This document shows positions 45,056 to 54,198 of a DNA stretch of 64,000 bases, piece by piece. The stretch is from assembly GCF_000344805.1 (NCBI RefSeq), contig NC_020453.1, forward strand, positions 1,240,001 through 1,304,000, in the 5' to 3' direction. The stretch is from Bradyrhizobium oligotrophicum S58. Its GTDB lineage: Bacteria > Pseudomonadota > Alphaproteobacteria > Rhizobiales > Xanthobacteraceae. A program made the position numbers and the translations under genes. The first letter of the stretch is position 1; each line of letters opens with the position of its first letter. Below the pieces are notes generated by a model, which was given only the letters and a program-made list of their open reading frames with translations, searched no databases and was not told where the DNA came from.

Positions 45056-45922
45056 ATGAGCTTGCGTAGCATCCCATCCGACATGGACCGCGGCAAGGTG
45101 GCCGGGGTCGACTCCCTGCTGGATCGTGTCGTTCGCGAGCACGGCGTGTTTCTGCCGCTCGCGATCGAGAGCGGCAGCCGCGCCTGGGGCTTTGCCTCGC
45201 CCGACAGCGACTATGATTGCAGGTTCGTCTATGTGCGGCGCGCGGGCGATCATATCAAGCCATGGCCGGTGCGCGACGTCATCGAGTTTCCGCTGGCGGA
45301 TGATTTCGATGCCAATGGCTGGGATCTCGCCAAGGCGCTGCGCCTGCTGCTGAAGGGCAACGCCGTCATCATCGAGTGGCTGCGGTCGCCGGTCGTGTAT
45401 CGCGGGATCGCGTGGTTTCGCGACGACTTGCTCGCCTTCGCGAGAAGCGTGGCGAACCGCGATGCCATCGCCCGGCATTACCTGCACCTCGGCGAGCGGC
45501 AGCGACGGGTGTATTTCGGCGACGGCGCCAGCATCGCACAGAAGAAGATCTTCTATGCGCTGCGGCCGGCCGCGACGCTGCGCTGGTTGCGCCTGCATTC
45601 GACCGAGGCGGTGGCGCCGATGCATTTCCCCACCTTGATGGCAGAGTGCGACCCGCCGGCTGCCTTGAAAGAGGAAGTCGTGGATCTCATGCGTCGGAAA
45701 GCGTTGACACATGAACTCGGCAGCGCCGCCCTGCCGCCGGCCGTGGCCGATTTCATCGATGCAGAATTCGCGCTGGCCCGATCGGCTTTCGGGGATGGTC
45801 GCGGCAGCGCGGGCGAGGGGATACAGCAAGCAGAGCAATTTTACCGGACCGTCGTCGAGCGCCTGGAACGCGAAGCACAGGCAGAGCAGGGGCGGCGATC
45901 TGTTTCCCCGATTCCATCATGA
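45056..45922 (+). CDS. RlaP/YcgL-type nucleotidyltransferase (DNA polymerase beta superfamily)
   Basis: The ATG at 45056 gives 288 residues. The motif ESGSRAWGFASPDSDYDCRF is the nucleotidyltransferase signature of the RlaP family (PF10127): G-S, then D-x-D as metal ligands. RlaP proteins are linked by genome context to RNA repair (Rnl ligases), but this role is not proven. Its stop overlaps the start of gluQ (ATGA), hinting at translational coupling with tRNA modification. Confidence 0.87.
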   Translation: MSLRSIPSDMDRGKVAGVDSLLDRVVREHGVFLPLAIESGSRAWGFASPDSDYDCRFVYVRRAGDHIKPWPVRDVIEFPLADDFDANGWDLAKALRLLLKGNAVIIEWLRSPVVYRGIAWFRDDLLAFARSVANRDAIARHYLHLGERQRRVYFGDGASIAQKKIFYALRPAATLRWLRLHSTEAVAPMHFPTLMAECDPPAALKEEVVDLMRRKALTHELGSAALPPAVADFIDAEFALARSAFGDGRGSAGEGIQQAEQFYRTVVERLEREAQAEQGRRSVSPIPS

Positions 45923-46791
45923 TGCCACCCGTTTTCCGATTCGCCCCGAGCCCGAACGGCTATCTGCATCTCGGCCACGCTTATTCGGCGCTGTTGAACT
46001 TCCGATGCGCGCAGCAGAGCGGCGGTCGCTTGCTGCTGCGGATCGAGGACATCGACCCGACCCGCTGCCGCCCCGCGTTCGAGCAGGCGATCCTTGAGGA
46101 CCTCGCCTGGCTCGGCATCAGCTGGGAGCAGCCGGTGCGGCGGCAATCGGAGCACTTGGCCGAATACCGTGCTGCGCTGGAGCGGCTGCAGGGGATGGGG
46201 CTGGTCTATCCGAGCTTCGAGAGCCGGGCCGAGATCGCCCGGCTGGTCGCGCAGCGGGACGCGGATGGGGCCTGGCCGCGCGACCCTGATGGGGCGCCGC
46301 TCTATCCGGGAGCCGGAACGGCGCTCTCTGAAGCGCGGCGTCAAGAGCTGATGGCCAGCGGCGCACCCTATGCCCTGCGGCTCGACATGGAAGCGGCGGT
46401 CGCGCGCGCCGGCAGGCTGGCCTGGGACGAGCACGGCGCCGGGCCTTCGGGCGAGACCGGTACGGTCGAAGCAAGGCCGGGCGCCTGGGGGGATGTCATC
46501 CTGGCGCGCAAGGAGACGCCGACCAGCTATCACCTCTCCGTCGTGATCGACGACGCCCTGCAGGGGGTGACGGAGGTGGTCCGCGGACAGGATCTTTTCC
46601 ACGCCACCAGCGTCCACCGGCTGCTGCAGGCGCTGCTCGGCCTGTCCCCGCCGGTCTATCGGCACCACCAACTGATTCGCGACGTCCAGGGCCAAAAGCT
46701 GTCGAAATCCACTCAGGCGACGGGATTGCGCACATTGCGCGCCGAAGGCGTCTCGCCGACGGAAATCCGACACAGGATCGGCGTGGTCTAG
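45919..46791 (+). CDS. gluQ: Glutamyl-Q tRNA(Asp) synthetase
   Basis: The 290-residue protein is a truncated GluRS: FAPSPNGYLHLGHAYSALLN near the N-terminus contains the HIGH-like HLGH, RIEDIDPTR is conserved, and the KMSKS loop is KLSKS. It glutamylates queuosine in tRNA-Asp. The zinc knuckle of E. coli GluQ (Cys pair near YPC-C) is replaced by VYPSFESR, so this protein appears to lack the zinc site. Start at 45919 overlaps the upstream stop. Confidence 0.92.
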   Translation: MMPPVFRFAPSPNGYLHLGHAYSALLNFRCAQQSGGRLLLRIEDIDPTRCRPAFEQAILEDLAWLGISWEQPVRRQSEHLAEYRAALERLQGMGLVYPSFESRAEIARLVAQRDADGAWPRDPDGAPLYPGAGTALSEARRQELMASGAPYALRLDMEAAVARAGRLAWDEHGAGPSGETGTVEARPGAWGDVILARKETPTSYHLSVVIDDALQGVTEVVRGQDLFHATSVHRLLQALLGLSPPVYRHHQLIRDVQGQKLSKSTQATGLRTLRAEGVSPTEIRHRIGVV

Positions 46792-46986
46792 CCGTGTCCT
46801 GCCGCAAGCCGCGATATCTCCGAATGTTTCCGGCGGGGACAACCTCTGGGGCATCGTGACACCCGGGAACGACCGTGCCATGCTGCTCGGTGGCGCGGGT
46901 AATCGGGAGCTTCAATCGAAAGCGGCACGACGAGACATGACAGTAAAAGTGCCCCTTCGTTTTTCGGAGTTCATGTCACAGGGGCC

Positions 46987-48546
46987 ATGATGAAGCGCGT
47001 TCGGAAGATGAGTACGGGGCGTCGGGCCCGACCGGCCAAGCCGGCTGCGCCCAGGCCCGCAGGCGCGTCCAGGTCGCCCGGTGGAAAGATGCCCTCTGGG
47101 AGGGCGTCCTCGAAGGCTTCCTCCAAAGCACGGAAGCCGAAGACGCCAGCCGCTGAGGCGGCGCCGGCCAAGGAGCGCGCGAAGGCGCGACCGCTCCAGA
47201 AGCACGTTCCTCAGGTCACGGCGATGGCGGGGAGCCGGCGGAACGCGGCCAAGCCTGGATCAGCCAAGCCTGGATCAACCAAGTCCGGATCAACCAAGTC
47301 CGGATCAGCCAAGTCCGTATCGAGCAAGTCCGTATCGGCGAAGGCATCGGTGTCCAGGACTGGCGGTATGGGAGCGCCTGGGGCGGGCGTCGTAGAAGCG
47401 GCCTTGGCGGTGTTCGCCCACGAGGTGCGCACGCCCCTGACTGGCATTCTCGCCATCAGCGACCTGCTCGCCACGTCCGAGCTCGGCGAGCGCGAGCGGC
47501 GCTGGGTCGATACGATCAAGGCGGGGGCGGAGCACCTGTCGAGCCTGGCCACCCTGTTCGTCGATGCCGCGAAGGACGAGTCGGCGGGAGCGTTGCCGCG
47601 CGAGGATCTGTTCGACTTGCGGGTCCTGGCGCGTGCCGCCGGCGACTCGCTGTCGGGCCGAGCTGCGGCAAAGGGACTGGAGGCCAAGGTCGAGGTCTCT
47701 GACGAATTGCCGGGGCTCGTGATCGGCGATCCCGTGCGGCTGCGCGCCGCGCTCGAAAACCTGATCGACAATGCGGTGAAGTTCACCGAGCAGGGCGGCG
47801 TTGCGCTGGAGATTGCGCTGGCTGGCAGGGCCGGCCGCGGCAGGCCGGCGAAGCGCGCCGCCAAGGGCAAGGTTGCGATCGCCTTCAAGGTCTCGGATTC
47901 GGGAATCGGCCTGACCTTGCAGGAAATCAAGCGGCTGTTCCGTCCGTTCACCCAGGCCAATGTCTCGATCGCCTCGCGTTTCGGCGGCGCCGGCCTCGGC
48001 CTGTCGTCGGTGCGGCAATTGGCCCGCGCGATGGGCGGCGATGTCGCCGTGGCGCCGCACCCTGGCGGCGGCACGACCTTCACGCTGACGGTCACGCTGA
48101 CAGTCGCAACGGCGCCGCACACGACGGCGGGGGACGGCGAGGACGGTGTGACCCTGGCGCCGACCCGCCCGCTACGAATTCTGGGAGTCGAGGACAATCC
48201 GTTCGGCCGCGTGGTGCTCAACACGATCCTCAACGAGCTCGGCCACCAGGCCGAGTTCATCGGCCGCGGCGAGGCCGCACCCGAGCGGATCGCGGCCGGC
48301 AGCTACGATGCGGTGCTGATGGACATGGTGCTGCCCGGCATCAACGGCGTGGAGGCCATCGCGCGGGTACGCAGTCTGGAGGGCCCTCAAGGGGCCATCC
48401 CGATCATCGGTGTATCCGGGCGTGGCGAGGACGAGGCGGCGTCGCGCGCTGCCGGTGCGGACGCGTTCCTGCTCAAGCCCGTCTCGCCGCGGGCTCTAGC
48501 GACTGCGCTTCTTGCAGCGACACACCGCGCGGCAGCCGCGACTTGA
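46987..48546 (+). CDS. Hybrid histidine kinase with receiver domain and basic N-terminal tail
   Basis: The 519-residue protein begins with a strongly basic, Lys/Ala/Ser/Pro-rich tail (residues 1-125), including the repeat described separately. The HisKA domain has FAHEVRTPLTGILAISDLL with His145, the ATPase has NLIDNAVKF, DSGIGL and GGAGLGLSSV, and the C-terminal receiver has VEDN, the acceptor Asp in LMDMVLPGI and LKPVS. There is no transmembrane or PAS sensor, so it is a cytosolic hybrid kinase, perhaps driven by a partner. The tail could contact nucleic acid. Confidence 0.9.
   Translation: MMKRVRKMSTGRRARPAKPAAPRPAGASRSPGGKMPSGRASSKASSKARKPKTPAAEAAPAKERAKARPLQKHVPQVTAMAGSRRNAAKPGSAKPGSTKSGSTKSGSAKSVSSKSVSAKASVSRTGGMGAPGAGVVEAALAVFAHEVRTPLTGILAISDLLATSELGERERRWVDTIKAGAEHLSSLATLFVDAAKDESAGALPREDLFDLRVLARAAGDSLSGRAAAKGLEAKVEVSDELPGLVIGDPVRLRAALENLIDNAVKFTEQGGVALEIALAGRAGRGRPAKRAAKGKVAIAFKVSDSGIGLTLQEIKRLFRPFTQANVSIASRFGGAGLGLSSVRQLARAMGGDVAVAPHPGGGTTFTLTVTLTVATAPHTTAGDGEDGVTLAPTRPLRILGVEDNPFGRVVLNTILNELGHQAEFIGRGEAAPERIAAGSYDAVLMDMVLPGINGVEAIARVRSLEGPQGAIPIIGVSGRGEDEAASRAAGADAFLLKPVSPRALATALLAATHRAAAAT
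47251..47340 (+). repeat. In-frame 15-bp tandem repeat, six units
   Basis: Six adjacent 15-bp units of the form AAG-YCY-GGATC-ANCC, at 47251, 47266, 47281, 47296, 47311 and 47326. They encode KPGSA, KPGST, KSGST, KSGSA, KSVSS and KSVSA in the kinase's N-terminal tail. Their number is likely to vary between strains by slippage without changing frame. Confidence 0.9.
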
Positions 48547-49390
48547 TGATCGATGCGTTCAGTTCGCCGCCATAGACGAAGATCGCGGCGATGAAATACA
48601 GGAACACCAGCGCGATGATCACCGATGCGAGACCTGCATACATGGTCACGTAGTTGTAGGCGAAGCGCGCCAGATACTGGCCGAACACGATGCCCGACAC
48701 CAGCGACGCGATGAAGGTGAAGACGATGCCGGGCATGATCTGCATGAAGCTGCGCCGCCCGGCCGGCAGCCAGGCGTGCAGGATGAACAGCGCGACGATC
48801 AGGGCGCTGATGGTGATGCCGTAGCGCGACAGGTTGACGAAGCGCTCGTTGGCTTCGACCGCCAGCGGCAGATAGCGCCGGGCGGTGGCCAGCATCAGCG
48901 GCCCGAGCACGATCAGGAACGACATCGCCAGCGCCGTGATCGCGGCCACCAGGGTATAGCCGATCGATTCCAGCCGCAGCCAGTACCAGCGGCGCTGCTC
49001 GATCACGCCATAGGCGCGGTTGAGCGCCACCCGCAGCGCCTCGACGCCGTTGGAGGCGAAGTAGACCGCGAGCACGGCGCCGATGGTCAGCGCATCGGTC
49101 CGGGTCGTGGTCAGCACGTCGTGGATCTCTCCGGTCAGCGCGTCCGCCACCTGGGCCGGCCAAGTCTCGAGCATCAGGGTGGCGGCCTGGTCGGCCAGGT
49201 CCTTGGAGCCGAGAAAGCCGGCAAGCGAGGTCAGCACGATCAGGAACGGGAACAGCGCCATCAGGGTCGACAGCGCGATATGGCTGGCGATCGCCCAGCC
49301 GTCATCGGCGAGGAATGTGTAGAACGCGTCCATGACGACGTGGAAGATGTAGCGAAGCGCCTTCACCTGTTCCTGCACTCCGCGAAACAA
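48473..49390 (-). CDS. YihY/BrkB family membrane protein
   Basis: The 305-residue protein has six membrane segments and family blocks DDGWAIASHIALSTLMALFP, LTIGAVLAVYFASNGVEALR, and PGIVFTFIASLVSGIVFGQY. YihY proteins have no settled function, despite the old ribonuclease BN name. Its 3' end overlaps the last 74 bp of the histidine kinase gene on the opposite strand. Confidence 0.88.
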   Translation of the reverse strand: MFRGVQEQVKALRYIFHVVMDAFYTFLADDGWAIASHIALSTLMALFPFLIVLTSLAGFLGSKDLADQAATLMLETWPAQVADALTGEIHDVLTTTRTDALTIGAVLAVYFASNGVEALRVALNRAYGVIEQRRWYWLRLESIGYTLVAAITALAMSFLIVLGPLMLATARRYLPLAVEANERFVNLSRYGITISALIVALFILHAWLPAGRRSFMQIMPGIVFTFIASLVSGIVFGQYLARFAYNYVTMYAGLASVIIALVFLYFIAAIFVYGGELNASIIKSRLPRGVSLQEAQSLEPAARRA

Positions 49391-49495
49391 CGTCCTTGTA
49401 CATTCTGATATTACGAGCCCAAAAGCCAGAAGTTGCAGCGTCGGGTGCCCCGATCCGCCATGGCGCTCCTGCTTCGGCGGTGTTATCTAGCCCAA

Positions 49496-49690
49496 ATGGC
49501 CTCACTTCTCGGTAAATTCATCCTTCCGATCGCGGTCGGCGCTGTCGCCCTGGTGCTGTTTCTCGGCCTCGTCAACATGACGCGCGGCGGTTCGCCGAAC
49601 CTGTCGCAGAAGCTGATGCGCTGGCGGGTGATCCTGCAGTTCGTGGCGGTCGTCATTGCCATGGCGGCCATCTGGGCCATGGGGCGCTGA
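49496..49690 (+). CDS. Twin-transmembrane HIG1-domain protein
   Basis: The start at 49496 gives 64 residues: one hydrophobic helix (LPIAVGAVALVLFLGLVNM), a polar loop MTRGGSPNLSQKLMRWRV, and a second helix ILQFVAVVIAMAAIWAM. The loop sequence with MRWRV-x-LQ matches alphaproteobacterial HIG1 domain proteins linked to cytochrome oxidase. It precedes the adenosyltransferase gene by 56 bp. Confidence 0.85.
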   Translation: MASLLGKFILPIAVGAVALVLFLGLVNMTRGGSPNLSQKLMRWRVILQFVAVVIAMAAIWAMGR

Positions 49691-49746
49691 GAAATGCGGC
49701 GCTGAGAAGCGCGACGCTGAGCAAACTGAGACGTTGAGAAAACAGC

Positions 49747-50319
49747 ATGGTGGTCCTCAATCGCATCTACACGCGGACCGGTGACGACGGCACGACCGCG
49801 CTCGGCAATGGCGAGCGCCGTCCCAAATACGATCTGCGCGTCTGTGCCTATGGAACCGTCGATGAGACCAACGCTGCGATCGGCGTGGTGCGGCTGCATC
49901 TCGCCGACGCGCTTGAGATCGACGCCATGCTCGGCCGGATCCAGAACGACCTGTTCGACCTCGGCGCTGATCTCGCGGTGCCGCAGCGCGAGGGAAAGGC
50001 GGAGCGGCTGCGGGTCGTGTCCAGCCAGGTCGATCGCCTCGAGCGCGACATCGATACGCTGAACGAACGGCTATCGCCGCTGACCTCGTTCGTGCTGCCC
50101 GGTGGAACCCCGGCCGCGGCGCATCTGCACGTCGCGCGCACCATTTGCCGCAGGGCGGAACGGATCATGGCGGAACTCGCAGGCCGGCCCGACGAGCCGG
50201 TGAGCGAGGCCGCCATTCGTTATATGAACCGGCTGTCGGATTTCCTGTTCGTGGCCAGCAGGGCCGCGAACGGGAACGGCGCCGGCGATGTGTTGTGGGT
50301 GCCCGGGCAAAACCGTTAA
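49747..50319 (+). CDS. Cob(I)alamin adenosyltransferase (PduO type)
   Basis: The 190-residue protein has the N-terminal ATP-binding block RIYTRTGDDGTTALGNGERRPK, then the core DLRVCAYGTVDETNAAIG and the late RRAERIM ... YMNRLSDFLFVASRAAN. It makes adenosylcobalamin from cob(I)alamin and ATP, for example for methylmalonyl-CoA mutase. It is separated from etfB by 118 bp. Confidence 0.93.
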   Translation: MVVLNRIYTRTGDDGTTALGNGERRPKYDLRVCAYGTVDETNAAIGVVRLHLADALEIDAMLGRIQNDLFDLGADLAVPQREGKAERLRVVSSQVDRLERDIDTLNERLSPLTSFVLPGGTPAAAHLHVARTICRRAERIMAELAGRPDEPVSEAAIRYMNRLSDFLFVASRAANGNGAGDVLWVPGQNR

Positions 50320-50437
50320 CCCGGAGGCGTGCGGGCTAGCGATTTTTCGCCCGTCGCGCGTTGACCGGGGGGTACGGGGGCTTTAGGTTCCGCGCCCGAA
50401 AGGTCAACCCCGGACAATTTATAGCGAAAGAGGATCG

Positions 50438-51187
50438 ATGAAGGTTCTGGTGCCGGTCAAGCGGGTGGTCGACTACAACGTCAAGGTCCGCGTCAAGAGC
50501 GACGGATCGGGCGTTGAGCTCGCCAACGTCAAGATGTCGATGAATCCGTTCGACGAGATCGCCGTCGAGGAAGCGCTGCGGCTGAAGGAAGCCGGCAAGG
50601 CGACCGAGGTGGTGGTGGTCTCGATCGGGCCTGCGCAGGCCTCGGAGACGATCCGCACCGCGCTCGCGATGGGAGCCGACCGCGGCATCCTGGTCAAGGC
50701 CGAGGGCAATGTGGAACCGCTGGGGGTCGCCAAGATCCTCATGGCCATCGCCCAGGACGAGCAGCCGGGGCTGATCATCCTCGGCAAGCAGGCGATCGAC
50801 GACGATTCCAACCAGACCGGCCAGATGCTGGCCGCGCTGCTCGGCTGGGCGCAGGCGACGTTCGCCTCCAAGCTCGAGGTCGAAGGCTCCGACTTCAAGG
50901 TCACGCGCGAGGTCGATGGCGGCCTGCAGACCGTCAAGCTCAAGGGGCCGGCGATCGTCACCACCGACCTCCGCCTCAACGAGCCGCGCTACGCGTCGCT
51001 GCCGAATATCATGAAGGCGAAGAAGAAGCCGATCGCCGAGAAGACCGCGGCCGATACCGGCGTTGATCTCACGCCGCGTCTCGAGGTCGTCAAGACCACC
51101 GAGCCGGCGGGCCGCAAGGCCGGCGTCAAGGTCAAGGACGTCGCCGAGCTCGTCAACAAACTCAAGACCGAGGCGGGGGTGCTCTGA
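50438..51187 (+). CDS. etfB: Electron transfer flavoprotein beta subunit
   Basis: Starts at 50438 after GAGGATCG. The 249-residue protein has [19 protein letters not shown] at the N-terminus, [20 protein letters not shown] and the signature [20 protein letters not shown]. It binds AMP and takes electrons from acyl-CoA dehydrogenases. Its TGA overlaps etfA's ATG by one base (TGATG), so the two are coupled. Confidence 0.96.
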   Translation: MKVLVPVKRVVDYNVKVRVKSDGSGVELANVKMSMNPFDEIAVEEALRLKEAGKATEVVVVSIGPAQASETIRTALAMGADRGILVKAEGNVEPLGVAKILMAIAQDEQPGLIILGKQAIDDDSNQTGQMLAALLGWAQATFASKLEVEGSDFKVTREVDGGLQTVKLKGPAIVTTDLRLNEPRYASLPNIMKAKKKPIAEKTAADTGVDLTPRLEVVKTTEPAGRKAGVKVKDVAELVNKLKTEAGVL

Positions 51188-52131
51188 TGGCCACGCTGCT
51201 GATTGCCGAACACGACAACACCGCGATCAAGGACGCGACCAACAAGGCGCTGACGGCGGCTGCCGCGCTCGGCGCCGATGTCGACGTGCTGGTCGCAGGC
51301 CAAGGCGCCAAGGGCGCCGCCGACGCGGCTGCCAAGCTCGCCGGCGTCAAGAAAGTGCTGCTGGCCGACGATGCGGCCTATGCGCATGATCTCGCCGAAC
51401 CGCTCGCCGACCTCGTCGTCAAGCTCGCTGCCAATTACGACGCGATCGTCGCGCCGGCGACCTCGCGCTTCAAGAACGTGATGCCGCGGATCGCAGCCCT
51501 GCTCGACGTGATGCAGGTGTCGGAGATCATCAAGGTCGTGGCGCCCGACACGTTCGAGCGGCCGATCTATGCCGGCAATGCGATCCAGACCGTGAAGTCG
51601 AAGGACGCGAAGAAGGTCATCACCGTGCGCACCTCGACCTTTGCCGCGGCAGGCGAGGGTGGCAGCGCGTCGGTCGAGACCGTGGCCGCCGCCGGTGACC
51701 CGGCGCTGTCGAGCTTCGTCGGCGAGGAGGTCGCCAAGAGCGACCGTCCCGAGCTGACCTCGGCCAAGATCATCGTCTCCGGCGGCCGTGCGATGCAGAG
51801 CCGCGAGAACTTCGCCAAGTACATCGAGCCGCTCGCCGACAAGCTCGGCGCCGGCGTCGGCGCCTCGCGCGCCGCGGTCGATGCCGGCTACGCGCCGAAC
51901 GACTGGCAGGTCGGGCAGACCGGCAAGGTCGTCGCCCCGGAGCTCTACGTGGCGGTCGGCATTTCAGGCGCCATTCAGCATCTGGCCGGTATGAAGGACT
52001 CCAAGGTGATCGTCGCGATCAACAAGGACGAGGACGCGCCGATCTTCCAGGTCGCCGATTACGGTCTGGTGGCGGACCTCTACCAGGCCGTTCCCGAATT
52101 GACGGACGCGCTCGGCAAGCTCGGCAAGTAA
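51187..52131 (+). CDS. etfA: Electron transfer flavoprotein alpha subunit
   Basis: The 314-residue protein has the FAD-binding C-terminal domain: VSGGRAMQSRENF, GASRAAVDAGYAPNDWQVGQ, KVVAPELYVAVGISGAIQHL and FQVADYGLVADL. Together with EtfB it passes electrons to ETF-ubiquinone oxidoreductase, linking beta-oxidation to respiration. A hairpin follows before hbdA. Confidence 0.96.
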   Translation: MATLLIAEHDNTAIKDATNKALTAAAALGADVDVLVAGQGAKGAADAAAKLAGVKKVLLADDAAYAHDLAEPLADLVVKLAANYDAIVAPATSRFKNVMPRIAALLDVMQVSEIIKVVAPDTFERPIYAGNAIQTVKSKDAKKVITVRTSTFAAAGEGGSASVETVAAAGDPALSSFVGEEVAKSDRPELTSAKIIVSGGRAMQSRENFAKYIEPLADKLGAGVGASRAAVDAGYAPNDWQVGQTGKVVAPELYVAVGISGAIQHLAGMKDSKVIVAINKDEDAPIFQVADYGLVADLYQAVPELTDALGKLGK

Positions 52132-52139
52132 CGCTGACG

Positions 52140-52172
52140 ACACCGGCCGCGTGGGACCGCGGCGGCCGGTGT
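52140..52172 (+). terminator. GC-rich hairpin between etfA and hbdA
   Basis: A perfect 11-bp inverted repeat, ACACCGGCCGC with GCGGCCGGTGT, starts 8 bp after the etfA stop. It is followed by TCTCACTT rather than a T run, so it may be a weak terminator, an attenuator or a 3' mRNA stabiliser between etfA and hbdA. Confidence 0.55.
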
Positions 52173-52230
52173 TCTCACTTCCAAGGGCATGGACGGGCGC
52201 AGATGGCGTGCCGTTCCGGTGGATGACAAC

Positions 52231-53109
52231 ATGGCTAAGATCAACAAGCTCGGTGTGATCGGCGCAGGACAGATGGGCAGCGGCATCGCGCATGTCGCCG
52301 CGCTGGCCGGGCTCGACGTGGTGCTCAACGACGTCACCGCCGACCGGTTGAAATCGGGCATGGCGACCATCAACGGCAATCTGACCCGTCAGGTCGCCAA
52401 GAAGGTCATTTCCGAAGACGCCCGCAGCGAGGCGCTGAAGCATATCTCGCTGGCCGACAGCCTCGACGGGCTCGCCGATTGCGATCTCGTCATCGAGACC
52501 GCGATCGAGAAGGAGGACGTCAAGCGCAAGATCTTCCACGATCTCTGCGCCGTCCTGAAGCCGGAAGCGATCATCGCCTCCAACACCTCGTCGATCTCGA
52601 TCACGCGGCTCGCCGCCTGCACCGACCGCCCCGAGCGCTTCATCGGCATCCATTTCATGAACCCGGTTCCGTTGATGGAGCTGGTGGAGCTGATCCGCGG
52701 CATCGCTACCGACGACACGACCTTCGAGGCCGCCAAGGAATTCGTCGGACGGCTCGGCAAGCTGGTCGCGGTGTCCGAGGATTTCCCGGCCTTCATCGTC
52801 AACCGCATCCTGCTGCCGATGATCAACGAGGCGATCTACACGCTGTATGAAGGCGTCGGCAACGTCGAGGCGATCGATGCGGCGATGAAGCTCGGCGCCC
52901 ATCACCCGATGGGCCCGCTGGAGCTCGCCGATTTCATCGGCCTGGATACCTGTCTGTCGATCATGCAGGTGCTGCACGAGGGCCTCGCCGATTCCAAATA
53001 CCGGCCGTGTCCGCTGCTGGTGAAATATGTCGAGGCCGGCTGGCTCGGCCGCAAGACGCAGCGCGGCTTCTACGACTATCGCGGTCCCAAGCCGGTGCCG
53101 ACGCGCTAA
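52231..53109 (+). CDS. hbdA: 3-hydroxybutyryl-CoA dehydrogenase
   Basis: I chose the ATG at 52231 (MAKINKLGVIGAGQMGSGIA). The 292-residue protein has the Rossmann motif GAGQMGSGIAH, the catalytic region GIHFMNPVPLMELVEL and the Glu-His pair typical of L-3-hydroxyacyl-CoA dehydrogenases. It oxidises 3-hydroxyacyl-CoA with NAD. Adjacent to etfBA, so it joins fatty acid and polyhydroxybutyrate metabolism. The usual order etfB-etfA-hbdA in rhizobia is kept. Confidence 0.93.
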   Translation: MAKINKLGVIGAGQMGSGIAHVAALAGLDVVLNDVTADRLKSGMATINGNLTRQVAKKVISEDARSEALKHISLADSLDGLADCDLVIETAIEKEDVKRKIFHDLCAVLKPEAIIASNTSSISITRLAACTDRPERFIGIHFMNPVPLMELVELIRGIATDDTTFEAAKEFVGRLGKLVAVSEDFPAFIVNRILLPMINEAIYTLYEGVGNVEAIDAAMKLGAHHPMGPLELADFIGLDTCLSIMQVLHEGLADSKYRPCPLLVKYVEAGWLGRKTQRGFYDYRGPKPVPTR

Positions 53110-53199
53110 AATCATACCGCTGCTGCGCAGCCGGAGCCTGCATCGATACGCTTCGTTAAGGCTCCTGGGCTAGCGTGCTCTCCAGCGAGGTAAGTGCGT

Positions 53200-53397
53200 A
53201 TGGATATGAGCTTGGTGGCTGCGGTCATGGCGCAGCAGGCGAGTGCGACCCAGCAGCAGGTCGCGACGTCGGTCCTGAAGCAGAACCTGAACGCCCAGAA
53301 GGATGCGGTCATGACGCTGCTGGGTGGCGCGCAGCAGACGCTGTCGCTCGCCAATGCCGGCCCCGGCGTCGGCGGCAACCTCAACATCGCCGCCTGA
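53200..53397 (+). CDS. YjfB-like small protein
   Basis: The ATG at 53200 follows GCGAGGTAAGTGCGT. The 65-residue protein begins MDMSLVAAVMAQQASATQQQ and ends with a low-complexity segment GGAQQTLSLANAGPGVGGNL. This matches the short YjfB-type proteins (putative motility protein) common in bradyrhizobia. Function unknown. It converges on tlpA. Confidence 0.75.
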   Translation: MDMSLVAAVMAQQASATQQQVATSVLKQNLNAQKDAVMTLLGGAQQTLSLANAGPGVGGNLNIAA

Positions 53398-53406
53398 TAT
53401 TTCTAC

Positions 53407-54099
53407 TTAAAGCCCCGCCGCGGCCTTCGACGTCGCCGCCTGGATCAGCTTGACGGCGTCGTCGCTGTTCCACTCGGCGGGACCGGCGATGGTCGCGATC
53501 TCGCAGCCCTGGCCGTCGACCAGCACCGAGGTCGGCATGCCCAAGGCGCGGCCGACCGCCTTCAGGTCCTGGAACACCTTTGCCTTCTGGTCGCTGAAAT
53601 AGGCCAGCTTCGTCAGCTTGGCGTCATTCAGGAACGCCTTGGGCTTGTCCGGATCGCGGGTGTCGATGTTGACCGCGACCACCTGGAAATCGTCGCTGCC
53701 GAGCTTGGCCTGCAGCCCGTCCAGCGCCGGCATTTCCTTGCGGCAGGGCACGCACCAGGTCGCCCACAGGTTCAATAGCACCGTCTTGCCGCGAAAATCC
53801 GACAGTTTCGCAGGCCGGCCGCTGGCATCGTCGAACGCCAGATCCGGCAGCCGCAGCGGCGTCGTCGCAGCCGTCAGCGCCGCCACCTCGCCCTTGATCA
53901 GCGGCGCGATCCGCGCGGCGGTGGCCACCGCCGCCTGGCAGGCCTGGTCGCCTGCCGGGCGGCCCTTCAGCAGGCCGCCGAAGGCTACGGCGGCGATGCC
54001 GCCGGCCACGGCGACCACCAGGATCGTGCCGGCCGCGAGCACGGTCCGGCGCGGGACAGCGGGACGGGCAGGGGACTGGTCAGGCTTATCGTTTGTCAT
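53407..54099 (-). CDS. tlpA: Thiol:disulfide interchange protein TlpA
   Basis: The ATG at 54099 gives 230 residues with a transmembrane anchor ([20 protein letters not shown]) and a periplasmic thioredoxin domain with active site [17 protein letters not shown], plus an extra Cys near residue 55 and a late GCE. B. japonicum TlpA reduces periplasmic proteins in cytochrome oxidase assembly. Divergent from argH, as I recall from B. japonicum. Confidence 0.93.
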   Translation of the reverse strand: MTNDKPDQSPARPAVPRRTVLAAGTILVVAVAGGIAAVAFGGLLKGRPAGDQACQAAVATAARIAPLIKGEVAALTAATTPLRLPDLAFDDASGRPAKLSDFRGKTVLLNLWATWCVPCRKEMPALDGLQAKLGSDDFQVVAVNIDTRDPDKPKAFLNDAKLTKLAYFSDQKAKVFQDLKAVGRALGMPTSVLVDGQGCEIATIAGPAEWNSDDAVKLIQAATSKAAAGL

Positions 54100-54198
54100 C
54101 TCGGGTCGGTTGCGGCTATCAGAGGCGCGAATTTCGCAGGTGCGGACGGTGTGTCCCATCCCGTGGCGATCAGCAAGGTTTTCAGAAGCGGTTCAGGC

